A DNA stretch of 64,000 bases, from NCBI GenBank assembly GCA_027924585.1, contig BSBM01000870.1, positions 1,178,001 through 1,242,000 of the forward strand, written 5' to 3'. The notes beneath the pieces were generated by a model that was given only the letters and a program-made list of their open reading frames with translations, did no database searches and had not been told where the DNA came from. The DNA is from Larix kaempferi (lineage: Eukaryota > Streptophyta > Pinopsida > Pinales > Pinaceae). Below are positions 54,667 to 64,000 of this stretch, in pieces. Every line of letters begins with the position of its first letter. The stretch's first letter is position 1. The translations under genes were made by a program, and so were the position numbers.

Positions 54667-56194
54667 CTAAAGAATTGTCTCCCATTCTGCATCAATAACA
54701 AATGACACCTTCTTTTGTCCAGCTAACCTGATCATTGAGCTGTCTTCTCCAGTTGTCTTTCCTCCTCGAGTGACCACAGCAATGAAAGCATCTTGCGGTC
54801 TTGGTTCTGCAGAAATTGTTGCAATGTTTGCACCCTGGGCCTGGTTCAACGACGGATTCCCGGGTGGGTTCACATTCTGATTCTGATTATGCCGTACATT
54901 CTGGTTCTGCACTGGTTTCTATACTTGGTTCTGGGTGGGGTGCGGTATCTAGGGCTGATTCTGCAATTGTGGAGTATTCCCTGCTTGCCATCGTGCAATC
55001 AACTGTGGACAATTCTCAACCGTAGGATCGTTAATAAAGCAGAACGTACACTGGTTCTGCAGTAGTGGGCAGTCTCGCTGATAGTGTCCCCATACCGCAC
55101 AGTGATAGCATTGAACAAGTCCACGACCACCTCGTCCTCCTCCGCGACCAAATCCTCTACCACGTCCTCCCCGAAATCCTCCCTGCTGCTGGTACTGTAG
55201 TTGATTAAACTATTGTTGTACTGGTGTCGATTGCATTCCTTGCCCTTGTTGTGCATACTGCGGTTATTGTACATATTGTGGCTATTGTGGAGCCATCTGC
55301 ATTGGAGCATATTGCAACATGAACTGCAACGGTTGTTGTTGCTGCAGTACAAACTACATCTGCAGTTGAGGTAGTGGCTGGGCTGCCTGTGGCTGCGGTT
55401 GCGATTGTTGTACGGCACGCTGGTCATCCTTGACATAGAATGCATCATACATTCTTTCTTGTAGCAACCCATATGCACGGCAATCTTTGTCATCGTGACC
55501 CACCGACTTGCAAAATGTACAATAAATATTTCTCGGGGTTGTGACCATTTTCTGCATATATGGGCAATTGTCATGGCTGTGTCCATATATATGGCAGACG
55601 CGACACCATGGCATGCTTCCGCCATTCAACGGGTTTGCCGCCCCTAACACCAAATAATTGCGAAAATCTAGGCAATTGTCCTTCGTATGCCCTTCTCCTC
55701 GGCATCGCGTACACCATAATTCATCACGTTGTTCCTTGCCTTTCTTCAAATCTTGCAGCTGTATAGTCAAGTTAGCGAGCTGTGTCTGTATCTGCGACAT
55801 CCCAACTGCATTTTCTCCAATCGGCGACGCCTCCAATCGCATTGAAATCTCTAGAGCTTCACTAGGCGTCGAGATGTTTTGTTGCATCAACGGTAGCTGA
55901 ATGTGTGGTAGCAGTGCCGCGATGAACCACTCTTTATGTTGGACAGCGCTCATATCGAAACTAACCTTTGCCATCAGCATCTTGAATCGCTGGTCAAAAT
56001 CCCACACGGTTTCATTGGGGTACTGGTTAATTTCCTTCAATTCCGTAATATACTGAGCCTCCAACTTGGGCTTCCTAAATTCTGCAATCAGTCCATCCCG
56101 GATCTCCTCTAGTGATTTCTCTAGAACTCCTGTAGAGATTAGAACAAACTTCATAAACCAATCTAATGCACGACCTCGCAGAGTCGTCGCTAAC
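54667..56194 (-). pseudogene. Gypsy-A gag (minus-strand copy), 5' truncated
   Basis: Starts inside the capsid-like core (LATTLRGRALDWFMKF) because the 5' part was deleted. It keeps FDQRFKMLMAKVSFDM, then the knuckles CTRC-x4-H-x4-C, CRVC, CTFC (all complete, 55700-55480), a Q-rich stretch, the RGG box (about 55190-55120) and two more knuckles (about 55105 and 55045). Knuckle 1, mutated in the plus copy, is intact here, so five knuckles are ancestral. Stops near 55350, 55270, 55215 and 55065. Confidence 0.9.
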
Positions 56195-56233
56195 ATCACT
56201 AGGGATTAGAACAAACTTCATAAACCAATCTAA
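56137..56233 (+). repeat. Duplicated 30-mer and filler at a deletion junction
   Basis: Thirty bases starting GATTAGAACAAAC occur at 56137-56166 inside gag and again, identical, at 56204-56233, exactly between the broken gag and the Copia LTR. The second copy is templated filler; TAA at its end also matches the Copia LTR side (3933). Confidence 0.85.
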
Positions 56234-57628
56234 TTGATCAAAGTAATGATGTTGTAAATTAGTCTTGTTGGACAAAACTCCGGACTTATGTGTCAAGTCA
56301 TGATTCTCATGTGAACCTTCCATATAAAGGCATCCATGGGATGGACCTCCCGTATAGAGGTGGACCTTCCATATAAAGTCCATTCTTTACTTGTTAAAAT
56401 CATTTAATGTTGTGTGATGTATTATTAACCATGATCACAAGTTGTTGTTAAGTCTCCTTTATAGATTGATCACCTCTAAAGTGAATTACGTTAGAATATG
56501 ACCATTTGGTATGGAATAATATAATATGATCACTCATCCGATAATTCTTCTTAGTATAATGTAATGTGATGGATAATTAAAGTTAGCACATATTGACCAT
56601 GCAGTAGAAGATAAATAAATATAAGATAAAGCCTAGAGATTAAGAGAATTCGAATAGCTCATGAGATGACTAAGTGAACTCGAATTGTCAAGCTTCAGTT
56701 AAATCCACCATGTATGCCTCAGTTAACTAAAGAAATCACAGTGGTCACTTCAAGTAAATCAACAACATGATTTCAGTTAACCAAGTGTTAAATAAGAAGG
56801 ACTAGTTAACTAAATTGTTTTCACTTTAGTTAAAATAAAAGACAACACTTTAGTAAATCAAGGAGAACTCAAATCGACTCACTATAGTGATGTTATCAAG
56901 AAAGAATCAGTTAAAGAGAGTTAACTAAATGACAATAAAGAAGATCTAGTTAACTAAGTGTTATTGCATGATGACACTTATGTTAAACTAAAAGACGACA
57001 TGTGAGTTGTGACACTTGCATGACGACACTTAAGTTAGCCACCTAACTAAGTGGGCAAGCTTTTAGTTAAGGAGCAATTTCATCCTAGGAGATAGTTCAG
57101 TGAGATAAAGAACTGCATGAGAAGTGGAGCGCACTTCTTCATGCAAGATTGATACATCCAGTTTGAGGGCGAGTTCATCCGGAAGATAGAAGAATATGAT
57201 GCATGAGAAGAATGTATAAATATGTTATATGGGATTGATGAATTCAATGTGAAGTGAATTCTCTTTTCCTTTGAAGGCAAGGCACTCCTCTTTGTGTGCA
57301 TGATATTTTATTGATGTGATGGGCATATTGGACAACACATTTGATTGATCTCTCTTCTCCATTGCTTATGTATCTTCACCAAGAGTGTTTGGTGAGCTCT
57401 TATCTTCCGAAAGCAATCTTCTATATTGTAAAAGAAAGGCATTCTCTGCTATCCATTATATTATACTGAGAATAGTTGTTGGGGTTTTTGTTCTCATATT
57501 TTTTAGGATCTTTCCCAGGGTATATCTTGTGTTATGGTTGTATAAATTTCATGTGATTGAATTGTCTCATTGCTTCAAGTTTCTACATCTAAAATAATTA
57601 AAGATTAAATCTCAACCAAATTTCAACA
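56234..57628 (+). repeat. Copia 3' LTR, 5' truncated (copy B)
   Basis: Matches 3933-5330. The first ~125 bases of the LTR, the Copia 3' coding end, the Gypsy-A 5' LTR and the start of gag are missing relative to copy A. Confidence 0.95.
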
Positions 57629-58159
57629 GTTGGGACTCGATGTTAGGGTATTGACCCTAGTTTTATTTGGAGGGGTGGAGGCATTGCTCATTGTGTATCC
57701 TCTGAATCCTAGAGTCATGGGACGGTTGTGGTGGACATGCTCGCCTAGACGTGTGATGATGACTTCCAATTTCCTGCTAGGGAAGTTAGGTCGATATAGC
57801 CGACACTTCCAGCTAAGGGTTGTACATGTGGTTAGGTCAGTATAGCCAATGCCACAACATATTCTAGTAAAGAAAGGATATGATGGGAGCATAAGTAGGT
57901 TAGGGAGTTTAGGTGATTCTAACTTAGTTAGTTGTGTATTCTACTTGGGAAGTAGTAGTCTCTTTTTATTTTTCTAAATTCCTACCATGTGAATAATACG
58001 TGTTTGATTATGTTTATTAGTCTTAATGTGATGATTAGTTAATATTGAATAATTGTGATTGGTGGTTAAAGATTATGAGTGATGATTTGTTGTAAATATT
58101 ATTAGTAAGAGAAGATAAATGATGCATTACGATTATTCTCTTACATGTTTGATTGAGGA

Positions 58160-58161
<2 letters not shown>
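57629..58161. other. Unassigned DNA (copy B)
   Basis: Repeat of 5331-5861; no gene visible. Confidence 0.5.

Positions 58162-58189
<28 letters not shown>
58162..58189. repeat. (TA)n microsatellite (copy B)
   Basis: Longer than its partner at 5862, a length change since the duplication. Confidence 0.9.
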
Positions 58190-58190
<1 letters not shown>

Positions 58191-58415
58191 CCACGTGGTT
58201 TACGGCACTGGAGATTGATGCTCGCTACATCCACGAAAAAAAACCCCCGGTATCCCACGAGGAATGAGGGGCGATAGGATATTGTCGCTACAAAGGTGGC
58301 TCAACAAGAGCATCAAATATGCCCATTTAAGAGCTTAACGTGTCACTTACAGGGATTGAACTTAGGTGGGGAGGTTAATAATTAATCCTCCTAACCACCC
58401 AAGCTACATCCAATG
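58190..58415 (-). mobile_element. tRNA-derived SINE (copy B)
   Basis: A box complement at 58395-58406 and B box complement at 58353-58361, both unchanged from copy A. Confidence 0.6.
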
Positions 58416-58430
58416 GACACACACACACAC

Positions 58431-60186
58431 ATATATTCCTAAGAAAAAAATCCTTTATTCATATTTGAATAAACATTGACTATCCTTTAAGGACTTTACA
58501 TCACAATCTTTGAGAGCTTCACATTACAAACTCTTTCGAGAAATCTGTCTGGAAATTTCCTTTTTTCATCAAAATTACATCATGATTCTTTTGTCTTCAA
58601 AACATATAAACAAAATTTTTCTTATCATTATGTTTCCTTATATGACAACAAAATTGAATCTTCTACATATTATATAAACTGATAATTGGAAATGATTCTC
58701 TCATCCCTGAGATCGTCTATCTCCAATAGTCCAAGCTCTAGTAACGATGCATTCTTGGAGATCTTATCAGCTTCAGCATTGAGCTCGTAGTATAAATATG
58801 CAAATGATAAATTCACAAAAGATTCCACCTACCTCTATATTTCTCCAAGAAGGTGTTGCATATGGGGGGCACTTATTTGAGTTTTTCTATTTTCCTAGTC
58901 GATGACCATTATTTAATCCCCGAACACCTGCAAACGAGAAATGCCTTTGGAGAGAGAAACCTTTAATACCCAACCACAACGCTGCTAATTCTGCCTTACT
59001 TTTTGAACAATGGCCCGACGTGAATATAATGCAAATCTTGGTATCCTATGATAAGAATAGGACTCCCCCCGAACTCCCTAAAGGTGGATTCCCTTGACTT
59101 GCGCCATCAAAGAAATCCAGAGGGATGGTTTTATCCATACTTGGAGGAATTAAAATGCATTGTTTTTTATCTTAGGTTCAATTTTATGCTCCCTCGTCCA
59201 CTGTAGAACCAAGGAAATTGTCACTTCCAGAGGAACCCACTGGTTTTTAAAGATTACATATTTTTGTGCCCACCATATCCCATATATAAAAGAAGAGGGA
59301 AAAGCATCATAGCAATGTACTGTCAGATATTTCCACCATTGTTGACAGCTTTGTTCCCACGACAAACTAATCTGGTTTGAGGACGCTTTAAATTCTTTGG
59401 CACTGGAATTCCACATATCCTTTTCAAAAGAGCAAGACACGAACAATGAGAAGAGGATTCTCCATCTGATAAACACAAAGCACACCAGCTTGGACTGTAC
59501 CACCCTCGTTTTAGGAGATTTTCCTAGGTTAACAGTTTATTACTCATAGTTAACCATAGTGTTATTTTTTGTTTCTTGTGAAAGACTCTGATACATAAGA
59601 ATCGTACCTAATTTAGCTTAAAATTCTAATGTTGTATTTTTCTTTGTCCAACACAAAACATTTGGTGAATCCTCTTCTAAATGAATGAAACATTTCACCA
59701 GTTTATTAATAAAGCAAGACCATTCACTCGTTACTTCTCCACTTAGTTTAAGAACAAATAATATTTTCAACCTTCTCTACCCCGGGATTGAGGAATTGGG
59801 CTTGTACATATGTTAAAGCATATATCCTATGGCTTCTTAATAACACTAGTGTTTCCCTTGATAGCTTGTATTCGTCTCTCGCTCCTAACCAGGGATCTTC
59901 CCCTATCCGAACACTTCTACCATTACTGATTTTCCAAGCAAGCCAATTACCAAATAGAGGAAAAACCAGAGTCAATGCCTTCCATCCTACCATGACATTT
60001 TTAAAGGATTTGGAAGGCTGTCTAATAGACTCCAAAATAGAGGAATTTAGACAATATTTAGAAATCATTACCTTTCCCCATAAGGACTTGTTGTTCTGAT
60101 ACAAACGTGATAGAGATTTAGTAGCTAGATATTTACAGAACACAAAGGGGTTCTTTATGCCCCTACCCCCTAGCTCCTTAGAATTG
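58431..60186 (-). pseudogene. LINE ORF2 C-terminal part (copy B)
   Basis: Same content as 6127-7880: FCKYLATKSLSRLYQ, LWGKVMISKY, GNWLAWKISNGRSVRIGEDPW (60143-59748), the zf-RVT segment CSFEKDMWNSSAKEF with FIYGIWWAQ (59503-59150), and the RNase H-like end. Differences are scattered substitutions. Confidence 0.85.
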
Positions 60187-60411
60187 TGTAACGAATATAA
60201 AATAATATATTAATTATAGTTTATTAATTATTAAGTGAAAGGGTGTAACCCTTCACTATACATGCTCAAAGCCTATAGAAGCGAGCTTCATTGTAATTTA
60301 ATATCATCTCATCAATTATCTTATCAATTATATTTTACTATTTATCCATTTATGGAGCCATTGTCTTATTTATGTTGGAAATTTACATAGAAGTCAGATA
60401 TCACCGCTTCA
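60187..60411 (+). repeat. Zn-CC 5' LTR (copy B)
   Basis: 225 bp, same ends as copy A; the palindrome is intact; the TATA box reads TATAGAA. Confidence 0.9.
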
Positions 60412-60724
60412 GTTGGTATCGGAGCCTCGTTGGATAGATTCCGGCCTTTGGCCATCTTTTGGCTTTTAGCCATTACCCAGGGTTTCCTTGAATTTTTCTC
60501 TTTGACCATAAAATCACAATAAATTCCCACATCAATGCTACTCTTCCCAAACCTCCCCTACATTCTTCATCATCCTCCATCATCCTTCCTCCTTCCATCT
60601 CTCATCCGCGCTCACACTTTTTCCTGCCATTTCCCCTTCACTACTCAACCTACACATTCCACTACTCCTACATCCCTACATACTCTACACCAACTGCGCT
60701 CATCTATTCTCCACCATTTCCTAT

Positions 60725-60942
60725 GTCCCGTGCTACCACGACCTACTCCGCCATCGACGTGTGCTCCCACCTACGTCCATCCATTCCCCGACCTGCCATT
60801 CCATCTCCCTGCTTAAGTTTCCATCAACGCTCCGCTTCACCATCTAACGTTTTCGCCATCCCATACTATCTCCAACCCTGTCCGCGGGTCCCACAGCACC
60901 ATTCACGCATAATCCATGTCACTATCCATGCTCACACATAAA
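60725..60942 (+). repeat. Leader segment duplicated inside Zn-CC copy B
   Basis: About 215 bases starting GTCCCGTGCTACCACGACC and ending TCCATGCTCACACATAA repeat 61360-61577 of the same element, and replace about 50 bases of the original leader (8415-8462 in copy A). Confidence 0.8.
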
Positions 60943-61909
60943 ACCACGCTTCATGCTCCATCCTCTATATGCACCCTTTCTGCTGATTGCTATCTCCCCC
61001 ATCTTCACTGGAACACCCCACACCCCTGCACGCATCCACATCTACCTATATCCCTTCCTAACTCAATCCTCCCCCAAATCACTGTTCGCACTGCTACACT
61101 TGCAATCCCCTCACTCCATACCTCCTTGCTCACTCTTGCGTCGCTCGTTCTCCCAACTCCAACCTGCACGCACGCATCCCCTTCTCCTAAACGCCACCTC
61201 CGCTCTCATGCATCCTCCACTCTGCCATGCATCCAGTCTTCCCTGCCCCAGCATCCTCTCGCTCCTCGCATCCACATCCCTTATCCCCAGTTCTATCACC
61301 TTCCAGCTTCGCCCACACCCATAGTCGTTGCTTCCGGCTGCGCCTACAACCACTACCATCTGCCCACTCTACCACGACCTGCTCCACCATCGACGCGTTC
61401 TCCCACATACTCCCATCCATTCCCCGACCTACAATTCCATCTCCCTGCTTACATTTCCATCAGCGCTCCGCTTCACCATCCAACGTTTTTGCCAGACCAT
61501 ACTATCTCCAACCCTGTCCACGAATCCCACAGCACCATTCACGCATAATCCCTGTCACTATCCATGCTCACACATAATTTCTATCCAAATTAAAAAGAAA
61601 TATAATAAATATATTATCAATAATATTATTTATTATCAATTTTTAACCCTAACCCGTCCACCTCAAATCAATAGTAATAATAATAGTTAACATTTATTAT
61701 TATTGTTAACAAATATTATTATTACAAAGCTTTGAAATTATTTATAATAAAGCTATTATTTATAATAATAGTTACTTTTTATTAGTAATAGCCAATTTTC
61801 TATAAAATTTAAATCATATTCTTCTCATAAAAAAGGAGAGAGAAAAAAAAGGCTATTTAACCAAAAAAGAATTTTTACGACAAAAGCACATCAAGGGTTA
61901 TTACAACCT

Positions 61910-63409
61910 TTGTGCCTACCTATTGTTGAAAAAACAAAAAACAAAAAAAAACAAGAAGACCAAGTCAAAGAAGATATTAAAGAGAGCCGAAACAAACTCT
62001 CGGAAGATATTGAAGAAGTCATTGAAGCCAATTGTGGATTTGTCGAAGAAATTATGGATTCCATATATAAATCCAAATTCTGGACTAAGTGTCCTTATTG
62101 CGAAATGGAATTCCAATATCCGACACTTTTTAAAAATTGCAATCGCTCATGTCCGATATGTAGCAAATATTTTACTATGGAAGAATATCAAGGTCAATCA
62201 CAATTGCAATCGCAAATACAGAAATTGGAAGGCGAATTAGGATACTACAAAGAAATCAATAAAAATCTACAATGTGAGATAAGTAAGCGGAGCATTCTTG
62301 ATCAGTTAACAGAATGAGAGAATCGTTGCTTAAAATATCAAAACCAAAAGCTGAAAAAAGCTAATCAAGATATCGAGGAAATGTTATCATCTAAGAGTGA
62401 AGAAATATCTCGATTAAAAAATCACAATCAAGATCTTGAAGACAAAAACAAAAAGTTTGAAGATAACAAAGAATCACCGTATAGAAGTGATAACAATTTA
62501 GAAGAAGACATAAAGCGTTTAAACCAGCTTATCATGGACAAAGATGATGAATTGACGCAAGTCCGGAGGAAGTTGCAAAGTCAAGAATCAAAGATAGGTC
62601 AACAGCAACAAAAGAATAAAGAACTCCAGCAAACGGACGACGCTACTAAAAAGGCGCACAAGCTGGAAATTGAGAAAATCAATGACATATTAGCAAGCAA
62701 TACCGAAGAACTATTTCGACTAAGAATTCATAACAAAACATTACTTACGAAAATCAAAAAGTTCAAACATAGTCAAAAGATGGAACACTCCAATGAAAAC
62801 CTAGAAGGAAAAATACTAGAACAACAAGAACAAAACCATCATCTGAAAAATCGTAATCAAGAACTAGAGAAACAAATTGAGAAGTTTAAAGAGGACAAAA
62901 AGTCGCAAGACGAAAGGTTCGAGAAAATTCAGAGTAATAACAATCTATTAGAGAACAAATTAGAGCAAATCTAGAAGGAAGCATCCAGACCCTCCGAAAA
63001 CCAAAGTCAAGTTGAGGAAATAAATTCAGTCCTCGACACAATTCAAAAAGAAGTCAATCCAGCAGAAAAACAAACATCAAGGACTCCTCATCGACACCCC
63101 AATTATAAACGTCAATTTGACCAACGACAGGGTCAAAATGAACATACACAGAGGAATTATGATGTCAGACAAGCAAGAACATCGAATCAACATACTAAGC
63201 ATCAAAAAAAAAGTTCTATCCCACAAAGCGTTCAAATAGATCTGATAAAAATAGATCTCGGATGGACCACATCAGAGACGATGCGACAGTTCTTCCTTGG
63301 AATTCGTAACTCTTATCGCCTCACTTTATCAAGTGTTGCCAGTACTAAAAGAAAGGATCTAGAGATGTCGGTTCAAACAAAAAAAACATTTATTTTCAAT
63401 AAGCTTTGA
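61910..63409 (+). pseudogene. Zinc-ribbon/coiled-coil protein of Zn-CC (copy B)
   Basis: Same frame as copy A from the leader end to NKL-TGA at 63407-63409. CPYC and CPIC are unchanged, with 16 residues between them. It has TGA at 62315 where copy A has Arg, and no stop at the place of the copy A TAG 10146. TAG at 62972 is shared with copy A. So apart from the shared TAG the ancestor had a continuous frame when the locus was duplicated. Substitutions in the ribbon and coiled coil are few and mostly conservative (for example K to E, N to D). Confidence 0.75.
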
Positions 63410-63438
63410 GGACAAAGCTTCCCTTAAGGGGAAGGCAA

Positions 63439-63649
63439 TGTAACGAATATAAAATAATATATTAATTATTAAGTGAAAGGGTGTAACCCTTCACTACACA
63501 TGCTCAAAGCCTATAAAGGCCAGCTTCATTGTAATTTAATATCATCTCATCAATTATATTATCAATTATATTTTACTATTTATCCATTTATGGAGCCATT
63601 GTCTTATTTACGTTGGAAGTTTACATAGAAGTCGGATATCACCGCTTCA
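63439..63649 (+). repeat. Zn-CC 3' LTR (copy B)
   Basis: 211 bp; carries the same 14-bp gap as the 3' LTR of copy A, which shows the gap predates the segmental duplication. Confidence 0.9.
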
Positions 63650-64000
63650 GATTGGCCAAAATAGACCATTTTACCAACATAATTCCATCAACTTGCTTAC
63701 TAGTTGTCCACAAGAAGGAGAAACATGTTTTCCTTATTTTGGTTAATATACCTTTAGGGATATATGCAATGGATGCCCAATATACTAGAATTCTGTATAG
63801 GACTGCCTTTAAAAGGACTAGGCGTCCACTTCTTGACAAGAATCGATTTTCCCAGCAGGAAATCCTTGCTTCTATTTTCTTGTATAACCAAGTCCAATCA
63901 TTGAAGGAGTATGAGTTTGGTTTCAAAAAGAACCCGAGATATTTTAAACCTTCTTCCAAATGATTCATGGGAAAGTAGACCAACTCCTTCATGCTAACAT
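63650..64000 (-). pseudogene. LINE reverse transcriptase fragment (copy B, runs off the window)
   Basis: Minus strand: MKELVYFPMNHLEEGLKYLG, DWTWLYKKIEARISCWENRF, LSRSGRLVLLKAVLYRILVYW and FLWTTSKQVDGIMLVKWSILAN, the end of RT just upstream of the Zn-CC insertion. One continuous frame of 117 codons. Confidence 0.9.

Larger units (their letters stand above)
60187..63649 (+). mobile_element. Zn-CC element (copy B)
   Basis: LTRs 60187-60411 and 63439-63649, PBS TGGTATCGGAGCC (60414-60426, one mutation), leader, ORF and PPT as in copy A, inside the same LINE site (left flank AATTG, right GATTG). It is 175 bp longer because of a duplication in the leader. Confidence 0.9.

Noticed and set aside
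46043-56194. Gypsy-A as an endogenous virus with an envelope gene
   Set aside because: The third ORF lacks a signal peptide, membrane anchor or envelope features; only its position fits.
1-64000. CRISPR array, bacterial operons, ribosome binding sites
   Set aside because: No regularly spaced repeats; all coding remnants are plant retroelements.
1-64000. Host protein-coding gene
   Set aside because: No exon-like segments outside transposable elements; the zinc-ribbon ORF is enclosed by LTRs and TSDs and is counted with the element.

Overview
This window looks like repeat-packed nuclear DNA of a large-genome seed plant. I lean towards a gymnosperm because the Ty3/Gypsy proteins remind me of conifer/yew repeats, but that is memory only. 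I found no host gene, tRNA, rRNA or CRISPR. Almost every base belongs to a decayed, nested transposable element. Families, named here for convenience: chromovirus (Ty3 with chromodomain), Gypsy-A (large Ty3 with an extra 3' ORF), Gypsy-B (smaller Ty3), one Ty1/Copia family with ~1.5 kb LTRs, a LINE, a tRNA-derived SINE, two solo LTRs, and a small LTR element named here Zn-CC that carries a zinc-ribbon/coiled-coil ORF instead of gag-pol.

Layout: 1-1664 3' end of a chromovirus inserted in the gag of a minus-strand Gypsy-A (1667-3572), which sits inside a Copia element (its 3' end and 3' LTR, 3573-5330). Then 5331-6126 unassigned DNA plus a SINE; 6127-13024 a minus-strand LINE interrupted by the complete Zn-CC element (7881-11168, TSD GATTG). 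13027-13684 Gypsy-A LTR remnant; 13685-17409 Gypsy-B; 17410-20384 unassigned DNA ending in a chromovirus-type LTR; 20385-21360 truncated Copia LTR. 21361-33336 plus-strand Gypsy-A (gag, PR, gag-like domain, RT, RNase H, IN, extra ORF, 3' LTR) with a solo LTR at 26368-27681. 33337-38940 second copy of Gypsy-B plus the unassigned block. 38941-46037 the Copia element (5' LTR, gag, PR, IN, RT, RNase H) with a solo LTR and a short retroposon in it. 46043-56194 minus-strand Gypsy-A. 56195-56233 junction filler. 56234-64000 second copy of 3933-11500 (Copia LTR, SINE, LINE, Zn-CC).

Large-scale structure: two duplications explain the window. One repeats the block Copia 3' LTR - SINE - LINE - Zn-CC about 52.3 kb apart. 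The other repeats Gypsy-A LTR - Gypsy-B - unassigned - Copia 5' LTR about 19 kb apart. The two halves of one Gypsy-A insertion site, with the same 5-bp target duplication TCAGG, lie 42 kb apart because the left half belongs to one duplicate and the right half to the other.

The most interesting biology is the Zn-CC element. It has complete LTRs, PBS, PPT and TSD, and a long frame of about 490 codons holding a CPYC/CPIC zinc ribbon that resembles the one in plant J-domain (DUF3444) proteins, followed by coiled coil. Its 3' tail shares an 18-base block with the chromovirus, which suggests a captured host segment mobilised by chromovirus proteins. The Gypsy-A family is also unusual: five CCHC knuckles with Q-rich and RGG segments in gag, a second gag-like domain between protease and RT, and a ~2.9 kb sense ORF after integrase. 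None of the protein-coding elements seen here is intact.
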